Numbered from the stretch's first letter, positions 1 to 10,057 are shown. The stretch is DNA of 64,000 nucleotides from Daucus carota subsp. sativus (GCF_001625215.2 NC_030389.2:45187454-45251453); one strand, 5' to 3'. The notes: generated by a model from the sequence alone, not told the origin. Numbers and translations are program-made.

Positions 1-92
1 TGAAGTGACGAGGCCGAAGAGCAGCAAGCAGCATAAACTGATAAGACGATAAAAATCAATGTTACAAGGTTGAGCTTTGCAAGACAGACCAT
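1..92 (-). CDS. Small secreted peptide, exon 1 only (copy cut by window edge)
   Basis: Reading leftward from the ATG at 92, this encodes MVCLAKLNLVTLIFIVLSVY followed by AACCSSASSLH, a hydrophobic signal peptide closely matching exon 1 of the eight complete copies further right (Met, then a KLN block, a hydrophobic core, then SASSLH). The frame stays open to the window edge. The exon-2 half must lie before base 1 and is not seen. Upstream, a TTGAC core sits at 190-194, as in the other copies. Function unknown; it is treated as the first member of the array. The exon identity is sure; whether the gene is intact cannot be judged. Confidence 0.6.
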   Translation of the reverse strand, partial: MVCLAKLNLVTLIFIVLSVYAACCSSASSL

Positions 93-1026
93 TCTTGTGG
101 TCTCTGAGTCTTGAATAATGTTGTAAACTTGTATTGCCTATATGTTCCGAATCTGATACATTTATACAGACATTAAAAGAATGTGACGTTTGACATCTGT
201 TGTACGTCTTGGCCTGGTGAGGAAAAATGTTTCATGCACAAATTTTGATACAAACGTTTTCACAAAAATGACATGTGTTGGGTTTTGATTAGAATGAGGC
301 TTTGTATATAGTAATAGCGTCATTTATAACAGGTCATCTTAATTACTATGCCATTTTGTACAAAATTTTATACCTAATTTTGTGCATGTAACACTACTCC
401 TCGAGGAGTTAAGAAATTAATTACTTGTTCGTAGCTTGACTGAGATTAGAAGAAAATGAGAGAGTGATAGATGTTATGAATATGTATGAAAGTCGATTGC
501 AGAAACAGTCTAACCTTTGGTTGAACACACGCGTAAGCATAAACAAATATATACATCTAATCAAAAAACCCCGAACCTTGAACTTATGGGAGAGATAAGA
601 TATTAAAAGGGTTAGAGTCCTCACGCGTTTAAGTTAAAAACCTATATGTTTGTAAATGATGTATGATTACTTATTATAAACTGTTAATTAAGTAGCTGTC
701 TGAGTAACTTAATTTATAGCTTAGGAAGTGCCAAAAGAATTCTGTAACTTAACATCACCGATCATATGTTTAGGTTTGAGCGCGTGATTGGATAATCTAG
801 TATAAAGATTTATCATCAGTCGTCTCAGGTCATTTTTAAGCCGGACACATTGGCATTCTGATATCAAGTATCAACACAACCTGATTTAATATTAATACAA
901 AATCCCAAGTACAATATAGGGAAAATTCAGCTATATGTGTGATCTGCAAGGTGTGTGCTGTACGTTAAATGTGTAACCTTATATATATCTTGCGCTATCT
1001 AAAAGACATTTAGTCATCAGATTTCA
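93..1026. other. Intergenic: promoter side of the first copy and 3' flank of the next
   Basis: No convincing gene. Bases about 843-1026 are the 3' flank of the peptide gene at 1027-1477 and match the same flank of the 3764-4281 copy (about 3600-3763), including the shared words CAAGGTGTGT and TTTAGTCATCAGATT. This suggests a conserved 3' untranslated region copied with the gene. Short frames here (such as 421-624 minus) look like chance. Confidence 0.5.
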
Positions 1027-1477
1027 TTATATTCTCGGTGGTGAACCGATTGATCGGGAGTGTGGTGGAACTTTGCTGGCAGGTGGTGGCGGCGGCGATA
1101 ATGATGGTCTCAGACTTTCAGACCGAAAAACTCTGTCCATGTTTGCCGAATCACCTCCACTTTCACAGTTCAGAAGGCCTAGCTTTCTATGTCCAATCCG
1201 ACAATCTGAAAACCACCTTGAATTCTGCTTCTCACCTGTAAAACGCACCATGCACATATAAATCAATCAGGATAGGCAAATATCATAACAAAAAATATCT
1301 GACGTTAAAAATCTATTTTGACCGATGCTAAAAGTCGAAAAGTCAAAAATCTGACTAGTGTGTTGAGATATTGTTATTACGTTGATGGAGTGAGGAGGCG
1401 GACGTGATCTGAGCACCATAAAATGATAAGAGGATGAAGACGAGTACAACAATGTTTAGCTTGGTAAGAAATGCCAT
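1027..1477 (-). CDS. Small secreted Cys/Pro-rich peptide precursor, copy 1 (101 aa)
   Basis: Two exons: 1477-1381 and 1235-1027, with a GT-AG intron after the first base of a codon. Exon 1 gives a 32-residue signal region (MAFLTKLN, hydrophobic core, SASSLHQ) with likely cleavage near residue 28. Exon 2 gives a 69-residue domain: NSRWFSDC, then C-x11-C (DC...LNC), a GGDSANM block, SESL, then a Pro-rich tail SPPPPPASKVPP and the end SIGSPPRI. The protein is probably exported through the secretory pathway. Two cysteines could form one disulfide. I do not recognise the family; the design (signal peptide, variable spacer, conserved Pro-rich C-terminus) resembles plant peptide-hormone or phytocytokine precursors, but that is inference. 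The start is the first ATG and aligns with all paralogues. Confidence 0.75.
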
Positions 1478-1565
1478 TTTCTTGAGTTCTTTCAATGTGT
1501 TGCTGAGTTCTTGAGTTGTTTTAGTTGAGTTCTTGAGTTGTTTCAATTTTAGCTATGAAGTGTGA

Positions 1566-1598
1566 ATTATAAAGAAGGGGCAACCCTTGAATCAAGGG
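1566..1598 (-). promoter_or_regulatory. Core promoter block, type II (TATA plus inverted repeat)
   Basis: A TATAAAG-like box (1568-1574, written on the plus strand) is followed by the palindrome CCCTTGAATCAAGGG at 1584-1598, about 90-120 nt upstream of the copy-1 ATG. The same arrangement lies upstream of copy 2 (4353-4384), and relics occur farther upstream of the 9650, 15812 and 18214 genes. Conservation suggests a promoter element; no factor is assigned. Confidence 0.4.
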
Positions 1599-1904
1599 AA
1601 GGTACAGTGAATTCACATACCTAGTACTAATTTTCTACTAGCTAATACAAGTTGCACACATGCATTCTTGAGATTATTTAGGCTTTATCAACATCAAGTT
1701 TAATTTTATGACATTAATACGGTAATGCAAACGTTCAAATGTGGCATACGAAATTCACGGAACAGACATTCGACTCGAAAGTATCAAAGAGTTCCCATTT
1801 GTCGTCGGCAAGAAAAAGTGAAAGGAAAGAGTGTCGTACTTTAATTTCACTTCACTGATAACTTAACATGATATTTGACTTGTAATCGTATCATACTGCA
1901 GGAT

Positions 1905-2030
1905 ATTGTTCGGTCGGTGGTGGTGCCGGTGATGCATCTTTCAGACCAAGTTCCGTATCTTTTCACCTGAATGAGATCATAAAATGCGGAAACAACCCTG
2001 AGTTTCAGATCTCCCTCTCCCCCTACTGAT
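1905..2030 (-). pseudogene. Decayed exon-2 fragment of the peptide family
   Basis: On the minus strand the words ACTTGGTCTGAAAG (the T-W-S-E block) and CACCGGCACCACCACCGACC (the Pro-rich tail) are recognisable, but no continuous frame joins them and no exon 1 is present. A dead copy. Confidence 0.5.
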
Positions 2031-2154
2031 CATGCCATGTATATATATTATAATTACAAACCAAACCAAATTTTAAAAAGATTTGCACAGAATATACCAT
2101 GATCACTTATTAACTGTTCACCTTATGTGAATTTTACTTAGACTATTATGTTGG

Positions 2155-2296
2155 GGTGTGCCCAGCATGTCTCTGACTCGAACCTTGGCGCTGAGTACTA
2201 CACTGTAATTAAAGACTATTGTTGTGTCATCTCCAACAAGTAGCTGATTTTGGTGCAGTAGTTAGCACTAGTATCCTAAAAATTGGTATCAGGGCA
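2155..2296 (+). mobile_element. Possible LTR-retroelement fragment with a primer-site-like word
   Basis: At 2283-2296 TTGGTATCAGGGCA resembles the initiator-tRNA primer site of plant LTR elements (TGGTATCAGAGC). The 55 bp before it (2227-2281) recurs at 2676-2730, which could be the far end of the same small element. It is a fossil fragment with no coding content. Family uncertain. Confidence 0.25.
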
Positions 2297-2730
2297 TGTC
2301 AGAGCATTCACATCCGGCCCCCAATCCCCAACCACAAAAACTTACTAAAAACAGTAATCCCTCAAAATTTTTTACAAATTTTTAAAAGTTTCTTCCATCC
2401 CATTCCCATATTCAATCCCTATCCCCATAAAAGTATAAGATAAGACTTGATATTTAATAAAATAATAATGAAATGATAATGAAATGAAAGATGAATAGTG
2501 TATGGGGATGAATAGTGAAACCCCAAATATGGGGATTTATTTCTAGTCTCTAAAACCAAACCCTATTTTGGGGTTCCGGATGTAGACTATTATATTTTTA
2601 CAAAAGTTAGTAGATTTTTTTAAATTATAGGGATGTGGTTGGATTTGGGGGTTCAAATGTGAATGCTCTCACAGGTCATCTCCAACAAGTATCCGCTTCT
2701 GGTGTAGTGGTTACCGATAGGATCCTAAAA
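2227..2730 (+). repeat. Direct repeat of about 55 bp on both sides of a MITE
   Basis: The segment beginning CATCTCCAACAAGTA and ending ATCCTAAAA occurs at about 2227-2281 and again at about 2676-2730 in the same orientation, with the MITE at 2302-2668 between them. Possible readings are two ends of a small retroelement, or a duplication made around the MITE. Confidence 0.45.
2302..2668. mobile_element. MITE with inverted ends and 3-bp TSD (PIF/Harbinger-like)
   Basis: The left end reads GAGCATTCACATCCGG and the right end is its imperfect reverse complement (GTGAATGCTC). A CCCCAATCCCCAACCACA-type block follows inside each end. TCA flanks both sides (2299-2301 and 2669-2671), which fits the 3-bp TNA target of PIF/Harbinger elements. 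No coding capacity. Confidence 0.6.
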
Positions 2731-2947
2731 TACAATGAGTCACTCTAAAATCTAAATACATTTTTGTGTATATTGCTGGAGAAGATGTTTTGTTTAGTTT
2801 GATCGTGAAATTTGGAAGTTTTAAGTTCCATACAATCCTTTCAATTAGGTATCTTATTTAATGTCTGTTAATTAATTAAAATAATTCTTTAAATGATACG
2901 GGAAGATTTCCTCTCGACAATGTTTTGAGAGCGGTACTTTAAATAAA

Positions 2948-3130
2948 GGGTTTGTCTAGTGTGTGCTCATGAACATATGCTAAGCACCAAATTCTATAAG
3001 TTTGGTGGATTTTTATTGGTGTGGTTGGTGAATTTCCAGGGGAGTCCACCATTATAAAGAAATATAAACCAATAAAAATCCACCAAAATTATAGAATTTG
3101 ATGCTTAGTGTGTGCCCACTAGAAAAATCG
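2948..3130. mobile_element. Mutator-like MITE, family A copy 1
   Basis: Long imperfect inverted repeats of about 70 bp run inward from both ends (TTTGTCTAGTGTGTGCTCAT against TTTTTCTAGTGGGCACACAC in reverse complement). The element is flanked by a perfect 9-bp duplication TTAAATAAA (2939-2947 and 3131-3139), diagnostic of Mutator-type insertion. Related copies lie at 17820-18002 and 34281-34467. Confidence 0.75.
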
Positions 3131-3763
3131 TTAAATAAATTACTCAAATATTTATCAAACATATGGCATAACGCATGATAAATTTTAAGTTGGAGATGCA
3201 TGTATATGCATGCCGAATTTCATATAATTATTTAAAAAGTTAACATCCATGTATTGGAAACTTTTTTTTTTTATGATAAATCCATGTATTGGAAACTTAA
3301 TATTTCGGGAAAGTTTTGAATTTTTTTCGGGATATTCAGTATTTCTCATGCTGTGACCTTATGTTGTGACCTTTGAGAGGGTCTATACAGGCTTGTTTAC
3401 TTGAATAAGAATTAGTCTCGCTTACATTATTACGGCCCTTCCCCTAATTTAATTAATTTCTTTGACTACGATCAAATAATCAGGTAAATGTTTATCGTCT
3501 GTCGTTCTGGTTCTAATGTTCACTCCAGCTAACTTACATGAAACTATCTCAACCCATTTTAATGTTTTCAGAAGTCACTAAACGAAATGAGAGCTGGAAA
3601 CAATTGCATTCTTATATCAACACAACTTGATCATACATTAATACCAATCCAAGTACTACATCGCAAAATTCATCTATATGTGTGTAATTTGCAAGGTGTG
3701 TACTGTTAAATATGTAAGCGAATATATATCATGACTGATCTAAATCATATTTAGTCATCAGAT

Positions 3764-4281
3764 TCAATATTTCTTTGGAGGCGAAGCAATTAATGAATCA
3801 TAGCGTGTTGGATCTTTCTTGATAGGTGCAGGTGGTGGCGACGGTGTTGATCTGAGACTTTCAGACCAGTGAGCTCTGTCAATATTTGCCGAACCACCTC
3901 CGCTTTCACAGTTCAGAAGGCCTAGCTTTCTATGTCCGATCCGACAATCCGTAATCCACCTCCAGTTTTTCTCGTCACCTGTACAACACACCATGCACAT
4001 ATAAATCAAGATAAACAAAACACTACGAGAAAACAGGACAAAACCGACCATATAAAATGATCGGCTATAAGGTCATACCCGACCACGTTATTGTCTAACA
4101 TGGCCGGTTATACCAAACATCTCATGTCACATTCTACTACATAAATTATGTTTAAGTAAATATTTGTAGAGCGAAAAACTATACGTTGATGAAGTGAGGA
4201 GGCAGAAGTGATCCGAGCCCCATAAAATGATAAGAGCATCAAGACAATTACAACAATGTTTAGCTTGTTAAGAAATGCCAT
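3764..4281 (-). CDS. Small secreted Cys/Pro-rich peptide precursor, copy 2 (103 aa)
   Basis: Exons 4281-4185 and 3978-3764 share the family's phase-1 GT-AG intron. The signal region starts MAFLNKLNIVVIVLMLLSFY and ends SASSLHQ. The mature part begins RDEKNWRWITDC, has C-x11-C, then GGGSANIDRA, HWSESL, SPPPAPIKKDPTRY and the end LIASPPKKY. It is closest to copy 1 in both coding and 3' flanking sequence, so the two are probably a recent duplication. The intron holds a CACTA terminus fragment (4021-4113). Secreted; role unknown. The basic KK...KKY tail differs from most copies and may reflect divergence of the active end. Confidence 0.75.
4021..4113 (+). mobile_element. CACTA terminus fragment inside the copy-2 intron
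   Basis: CACTACGAGAAAA is a typical CACTA element end. It is followed by subterminal words of the type ACCGACCA, GATCGGCT and CCCGACCA to about 4113. No matching right end is found, so only a piece remains. It lengthens the intron of the peptide gene at 3764-4281. Confidence 0.45.
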
Positions 4282-4352
4282 TTTCTCGAGTTCTCTCAAT
4301 TATGTGTTGCTGAGTTCTTGAGTTCGTTCAATATTAGCTATGCAGGTGTGGA

Positions 4353-4384
4353 TTATAAAGAAAGAGAAAGCCTTGAATCAAGGG
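4353..4384 (-). promoter_or_regulatory. Core promoter block, type II, upstream of copy 2
   Basis: TTATAAA (4353-4359 on the plus strand) is followed by CCTTGAATCAAGG (4371-4383), 70-100 nt upstream of the copy-2 ATG, matching the block upstream of copy 1. Confidence 0.4.
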
Positions 4385-4606
4385 AATTGAAGGTACTGTG
4401 AATAATACCAAGTAGTTTCTTATTACTTGCTAATACGTGCTCACATGCTTGAGATTATTTAGGCTTTATGATTATCAAGCTTAATTAAGATGACAATATT
4501 AATACGATAGTGCTAGCGTTCATTTGTGCCATACAAAATTCACGGAACAGACATTCGACTCGAAAGTGTATATATTAAGTTATTTTCTAGCTACTTGTTA
4601 ATAATA

Positions 4607-4925
4607 CTAGCCTTAAACCCGTGCAAAGTACGAGCGGCTATATAATTTTAAACTAATTATTAATTATTATATAATAATTATATATATTAATGATAGTAAA
4701 TTTACTATTTTTATTTTTTAACTAATTATAAATTTATATTTAAAAGTATAATGGTGGAGTTTTTATCTTGTAGTATATCAAATTGTTTAGAGATGTAAGA
4801 CTATGAGAACTCTAGGTGTAGCAGACTTTTAGTTATAAAGTGAATCACCAAACCAACATGACCAAACCAAAATTTTGTACGACGACAAATTATACCCATG
4901 TTGGCTTATTATATTATAGTATAGA
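4607..4925 (-). mobile_element. Non-autonomous Helitron, 319 bp
   Basis: Read on the minus strand, the element starts TCTATACTATAATA at 4925 and ends with a GC-rich stem-like stretch (CGTACTTTGCACGGG) followed by CTAG at 4610-4607. It sits between an A (4926) and a T (4606) on that strand, the canonical Helitron insertion site. No Rep/helicase coding. Confidence 0.6.
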
Positions 4926-5138
4926 TTGTTGTCGGCTTAACAAGAAGTGAAACATACAATATTATCGAAGAAAGTTTCTAGTAGAGATTTTCCAATATGA
5001 TTCTTAGTGTTGCATATTAATTTGTAATATTTATGTGCATAAAAGAATCCGGATTCTTATTTTTGAAATACACATCTAATTAGTTCTCCAATGAAAAAAA
5101 TATTTTATATATGATTTGAGAATATTTTTCGGAACACT

Positions 5139-6725
5139 CACTACGACGGAAATCAACATATCCGTCGCAAGTTTTTTATTTACGACGGAAGTCTTGCGCG
5201 TCTGAAATAACGAAGGATTTTGGATATCCGTCGTACGTTATTACGATGGATTTACTTCTCCGTCGTAGGTTCGTTATTTTGTTATTTTTTAAACTAGTTG
5301 AGAAGCCGCGCGTTGCGGCGGTCTATAAAAATTATATTAATGATTCAATATTAATATTTTTGTCATAAAATAATTTTGTAGCTGTCTATAGAATGTATAT
5401 TAATGTTTCAAAATTAATATTTGTAGGATAAAATTAATTTATATTATAAAAATCTTGATGTAATACTAATACTAATATATAAAATTGCAAAATTGGACTA
5501 TAATTCATGGTGAAAAAATGAAAATAAATTTATACATAATTAACAATTTAAAGCACGACGAATCTTAATTTTATTTGTGTGTTTTTTTTTAAAAAATTTT
5601 AATGTTCTTACATTGTCACCTTCCTCCAATTTTTTTGATTGATTGTGCACAAAAACATCTAACTTAAATCCGTGAGATAGCAGTCTATAACTACCCTTAC
5701 TTGTAAGGACCTTTATTTTTTAATATTGTATAAACAACCTTCACTTAAAAGTTGCTTGAACGGAGCAAACAGATTATGCATGAATAATTTTTTCTTGTAT
5801 AAAAGTAAATCATATAAAAATTAACAATAACAACATGTTCAATGAACAAAACAAATAATATAAAAGAATAATCAACAAACATACATCACTAATAATTAAT
5901 TTATTGATATCAACCATCAAATCATTCAAGACTATATTCTTTTTCCGTGTTTGGATTTGTCGACTCCCACGTAGGGGTCTATAACTAACTTTGCTTGCAA
6001 CAATCTTTATTTTTTAACACTGTATAAATAGTCTTCACTTATCGTTGCAGAATAACGACACCACTGAGTTAGAAATCGAGCAAGAGAACTATCACCAGAA
6101 AAAGGTAGGGGTTGTGGTATTGAAAAGAGGAGGTTGTGTTTATATGAACCAAAACCCTACAATCTATACGGGTATATATAGGTGTAGCAAAACTTGTGTG
6201 TTACTCTTTTCCATAATTAAATAATCTGAACTAAAATCAGATTAAAACTTTCAAGCTACTATATTCCATAAATAATATAAAACAAAATCAGATTCTGAAA
6301 CTTGCTTCTAATATATTCGAAACTAAAAAAGGTAGTTCTAATTTTTGATATTTTTCACCCAAAAATTCTAGAAAATTAGAAAAATAGAACGGAGCGATGT
6401 AAGAGGCGCCACCTACATGCCCCTCGCTTCTCTTTTATATAAGTATATTGATTGAAAAAATAAATCAAAAATTCCGTTATTCCGACGGATGTTCATAATG
6501 GACTTCGTCGGTAGTTACTTTACGATGGAAAGTTCTGTCATAAATTGAAAACTTGCGACGGATTTATGTGTAGTAAGTTTAGCTATTATTTCAGTGAAAT
6601 TGTGGGTCCTATCAGGTATAACTTATGACGCTTGACTATACTTACAACGCATGTGAAAAATTGTGACGTTTTTTGAACTTACTACTTGAGCAAAAACGAC
6701 GGAAAAACGCGGTTTTGTTGTAGTG
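5139..6725. mobile_element. Non-autonomous CACTA element with ACT target duplication
   Basis: The left end is CACTACGACGGAAA and the right end, reverse-complemented, is CACTACAACAAAACC. Several ACGACGGA-type subterminal repeats lie near both ends. A 3-bp duplication ACT flanks it (5136-5138 and 6726-6728). Without the Helitron at 5294-6451, about 429 bp of CACTA sequence remains, so it was a small MITE-like derivative. Confidence 0.7.
5294..6451 (-). mobile_element. Helitron nested in the CACTA element, 1158 bp
   Basis: On the minus strand it starts TCAATATACTTATATAAAAG at 6451 and ends with a GC-rich hairpin (GCCGCCGCAACGCGCGGC) followed by TTCTCAACTAG at 5294. It is flanked by A (6452) and T (5293) as expected. 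Inside, a segment of about 80 bp occurs twice (about 5675-5760 and 5970-6050). No Rep/helicase frame is visible, so it depended on another element. Confidence 0.65.
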
Positions 6726-6954
6726 ACTAGTATTCATCGGAATTTCTATATAATACTCATAGATATCTGTTTGTGGATTAACCCTAGTGAATAATATACC
6801 ATCTAAGTATATCATACAGGAAGTAATATTAAGAGAGTACATCATATATACGTTGAAGTATATATAATTTAATTTCCAAGAATCGATAACTTAACATGAT
6901 ATTAAGACGTTGTGAAAGTATAATCACAGCAAACGGGACACCGGTCGGTCATGA

Positions 6955-7080
6955 GATTCATTCAATTCTGTTGGGCGGTGGAGGAGCATGTATCCATTGT
7001 TCTGCACGTTTCTCGGTCAGTGGTGGTGGTGCCGGTGATTGCACCTCTGAGCTTTTGGGACCAAGTTGCTAGTGATGCAC
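6955..7080 (-). pseudogene. Decayed exon-2 fragment of the peptide family
   Basis: The minus strand shows ACTTGGTC(CC)AAAAGCTC (the T-W-S block), then SPAPPPLTEKRAEQW and HAPPPPNRIE before a stop near 6955. The upstream Cys domain is not recognisable. The tail resembles that of the broken copy at 13977-14415, defining a sub-branch with a HAPPPP end. Confidence 0.5.
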
Positions 7081-7311
7081 CACCTTCGAGTCTTTGAAAC
7101 CGAAAGTTTCTTTAAAGAATAGGAAAGGGGAAGATTTCGTCCCAGCAGTGTACAAGTGTATTGACCTTTCAGGGGTGTATATGTGCATGTAATTTACTTG
7201 AGCAATAATCAATTCCACTTGCATTACAAAGTCGTCTCCTGCGTACCTTCCTAATTTAAATAATTTTCTTGACTTTTCGATGGTGGCCAATCTAGTTGAT
7301 TAGGGCATTTG

Positions 7312-7642
7312 ATAAGAAAACTTAATCCAACAATGTCCTAATGTCCTAGTGATGTTTTATATCACTACGACAACTTATTTAAGCCCTATTTTTAAGGCAC
7401 TTTCTCTCCTTGCCCTATCACATATTTTATAATAAATTACGACCAACTCTCTATTTCTCGTCCTACTTTATATTATGTTTTAATGATGAAAGTGAACTTT
7501 TAATAATAAAATATTAAACATATATTGAAAATAAGGCACATTATTGGAGTTGAAGTTAAGATAATATATCCTAAACTACTATGACATTATTTTTTATATT
7601 ATATTTAGGGCTCCAACTAGGACACTGTTGGACTTGCTCTTA
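7312..7642. mobile_element. MITE-like element
   Basis: The left side (CTTAATCCAACAATGTCCTA) pairs with the right side in reverse complement (AAGTCCAACAGTGTCCTAGT). The interior is AT-rich with no frame. The target duplication was not resolved. A related end occurs near 23420-23455. Confidence 0.4.
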
Positions 7643-7739
7643 GAAACCTATTATTAGGTGTCAATGGGGTTCGGTTTTCTATAACAATATATAAATTGCT
7701 TCGGACGGTCTTAAGATTCCAAGAAACCGTATACTGTTA

Positions 7740-7910
7740 AATCTTTTTACGACGGATAATTTACGATGCTGATATATCTTTTTACGACAGATAATTCACA
7801 GATGAAAGTGATGCGCCTGCTAAATTTATGACGAAACAACTTTACTGTTGTAAATTGGCTATTTACGTAAGTCTTCGATTCCGTCGTAAATTATCAGTTA
7901 TTCGTTAGGC
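7740..7910. repeat. Degenerate ACGACGGA-repeat remnant
   Basis: Repeated TTTTTACGACGGATAATT and CCGTCGTAAATT words in both orientations resemble the subterminal repeats of the CACTA element at 5139-6725. They probably come from an old related insertion whose ends are lost. Confidence 0.35.
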
Positions 7911-8107
7911 GGATCTATACTAATAAATGTAGAAGCTCTCTGTAGTTCATACATGATACAAAGAGCCAAGTCGATTGCATTCTTAAAATAAAAACACTTG
8001 ATAAAATTTACAACACTCAAGAACATCCAATTGCATTGTCCTATAATCAATAAAGATGAAAACACGATCAATCGATATGGAACATTTTTTGGCCATTAAA
8101 TTCATCA

Positions 8108-8652
8108 TTATTTGTTTGGAGGGGGTGGTGCGATATCTTCCGAAGGCGATCCACCTCTCATGACCGGTGCTGGTGGTGGCGATAACGCTGTTTTAAGGCT
8201 TTCAGACCAAGGAGTTTTCCTCATGTTTGTGGATTCACCTGCATTTCCACAGTTCAGATGCCCCAGCTTTCTGTACCCATTTCCGCAACTCAAAAACCAC
8301 CTATTTTGCTTATCACCTGTGGAAATTATCATTACAACAAATAAGTCTTTTTACGATGGATAACTTACTGTTACCAACAAATACAGTAACTCATATATAG
8401 ATCAATAAGTACTGTTACCAAAAAATAAACACAGTCGATATATTCCACCCTTAAGTTGGGTTTTAGGATGATGAGATGTACACAGACGTTATCCGGATCT
8501 TAAACGGATCAAGTCTTGTGACAAAATTTATGCTAAGAAGATGAATTTTTTTTACCTTGATGAAGTGAGGATGCAGTAATGCACCGAGCACTTTGATTTG
8601 ATAGGAGGATAAATGCAAGTGCTAAAAGGTAGAGCTTCGTGAGATGGGCCAT
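8108..8652 (-). CDS. Small secreted Cys/Pro-rich peptide precursor, copy 3 (101 aa)
   Basis: Exons 8652-8556 and 8316-8108. The signal region is MAHLTKLYLLALAFILLSNQ followed by SARCITASSLHQ. Exon 2 begins DKQNRWFLSC, keeps C-x11-C (SC...LNC), then AGESTNMRKTPWSESLKTAL, SPPPAPVMRG, an acidic PSED and the end IAPPPPNK. The extra Cys in the signal region (RCI) is shared with the 22090 copy, as are the PSED spacer and the polyproline end; these two form one sub-branch. The donor site is AAG|GTAAA rather than AAC|GTA, changing the junction residue to Gly. Likely secreted; function unknown. Confidence 0.75.
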
Positions 8653-8751
8653 TTTCTTGATTCTTGGCTGTTGTTTTGCTGCTGGATTTGCCGGACAATG
8701 TAGATCCCAGTTTTCGAAGATAGATCAAGTAGTCTATATATAATACATGGC

Positions 8752-8778
8752 AAATATATAAAGAAGTGGACGTTTGAC
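8752..8778 (-). promoter_or_regulatory. Core promoter block, type I (TATA and TTGAC core)
   Basis: TATATAAAGAAG at 8754-8765 with TTTGAC (TTGAC at 8774-8778), 100-126 nt upstream of the ATG at 8652. The same spacing recurs at 10107, 14484, 17086, 18742 and 24283. TTGAC is the core of WRKY-binding W-boxes; whether it works here is inference. Confidence 0.45.
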
Positions 8779-9649
8779 AATTTAGATTCCTGTTATAAAT
8801 TTTGGCATCTTTTGTGTTGAAGAGGAACAGAGATATAATTATTAAGTAATAATACACCAGGCTATTACCTGTATTCTAAATCTATGGATCCCATAAGTAA
8901 CATGCATGTATTGTACATGTTCACCGGGCCCTCTGATATCATGTTAAGTAACCCGCTCATCTAAAATATTAAGATGTTTTGAGAAAGGGCCCCAATAGCG
9001 GAATTCACCATTGTGCTGGGTCTTGAGTCTTTACTGTTAATGTATAGCCTACTTGTTCCAAATGTAATACTATATTTATACAGACATACAAAGAACAGAA
9101 GCAATATAATTTAGCCCTTCCATAGTTTTGACTTTGAATTATAAATAAAGGGCGAGGTTTGGTAAACCAAACCTTTATTATTCTGAAAACGCGTAAGCCT
9201 GAACAAATACATATACATATAATTGTATAAAAAAATTCGACGTCTTAAAATTTTGAGAAGTTGAGATTTAAAAAGGGCTTAAAGGCTTAAATCCGGCCTT
9301 CAATTATAAAGTTCGATGCTGTAAACTTGCTTATTGTTATGATTTGTTATGCTAAGTCTGTTGTTTCACTCTTCGCAGAAATGTTCATCCCTTCTGAATT
9401 TTCTAGATAATTTCCATAATACTAAAGATATTTAGCCCTCATTGTTATTATTAAGTCAATAAACGATATAGAAGTTGAAACTAGCATTATTATATCAACG
9501 TAACTTTCATAAAATGTCAAGGCATTACACGATTTAGAAATTGGCATTCTTATACCAACACAACTTCAATTAAATATTAATACAAAATGCGCATTGTGAA
9601 GATCCAAGTGCGCGCGCCTGATCTAGTACAAGTCTAGTCAGTGAATTCA
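8779..9649. other. Intergenic, no gene seen
   Basis: AT-rich spacer. Bases about 9480-9649 resemble the 3' flanks of other copies (the phrase GCATTCTTATATCAACACAA and its variants), consistent with the 3' untranslated region of the 9650 gene. Nothing else supportable. Confidence 0.4.
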
Positions 9650-10057
9650 CTATTTGCTTGGCGGAGAAGCAATTTTAGAACGTGTTGCAACTCTCTTGGC
9701 AGGTGCTGGCGGTGGCGACATTGATGATTTCAGACTTGCAGACCAATGAGCTCCACAGTCCACAAGTCCCAACTTCCTATGTCCACTCAGGCAATCCGAA
9801 AACCACCTTGAGTTTTGCTTCTCACCTGTGGAACAAACCAGAATTTAAAAATTAATCACGTTAGCAAATATACTCGGTATATCCCACTCTGCTAAGTACT
9901 GTAAAACATATTGGCACTAGCTAGCTACCATATAAACTGAGTGAAGAAAAAGTACTGTACGTCGATGAATGGAGGATGCAGAAGTGTTCTGAGCGCCATA
10001 AATTACGAAGAGGATGTATACAAGTACGACGAAGTTAAGCTTGGTAAGGAACGCCAT
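9650..10057 (-). CDS. Small secreted Cys/Pro-rich peptide precursor, copy 4, short form (90 aa)
   Basis: Exons 10057-9961 and 9825-9650. The signal region is MAFLTKLNFVVLVYILFVIY then GAQNTSASSIHR. Exon 2 begins REKQNSRWFSDC, has C-x11-C, and jumps from VDCGA straight to HWSASL, so the roughly 12-residue GGSANMNRA spacer of its relatives is missing. It ends SPPPAPAKRVATRSKIASPP then SK. The frame is open throughout and both splice sites are good, so it is read as a functional short form. It shows that the spacer is dispensable for keeping an open frame while the Cys core and Pro tail are kept. Secreted; role unknown. Confidence 0.7.

Noticed and set aside
8112-8363. 83-codon plus-strand frame opposite peptide copy 3 (and the similar 22094-22351 frame opposite copy 7)
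   Set aside because: Antisense shadows of exon 2; the minus-strand reading has splice sites, a signal peptide exon and paralogues.
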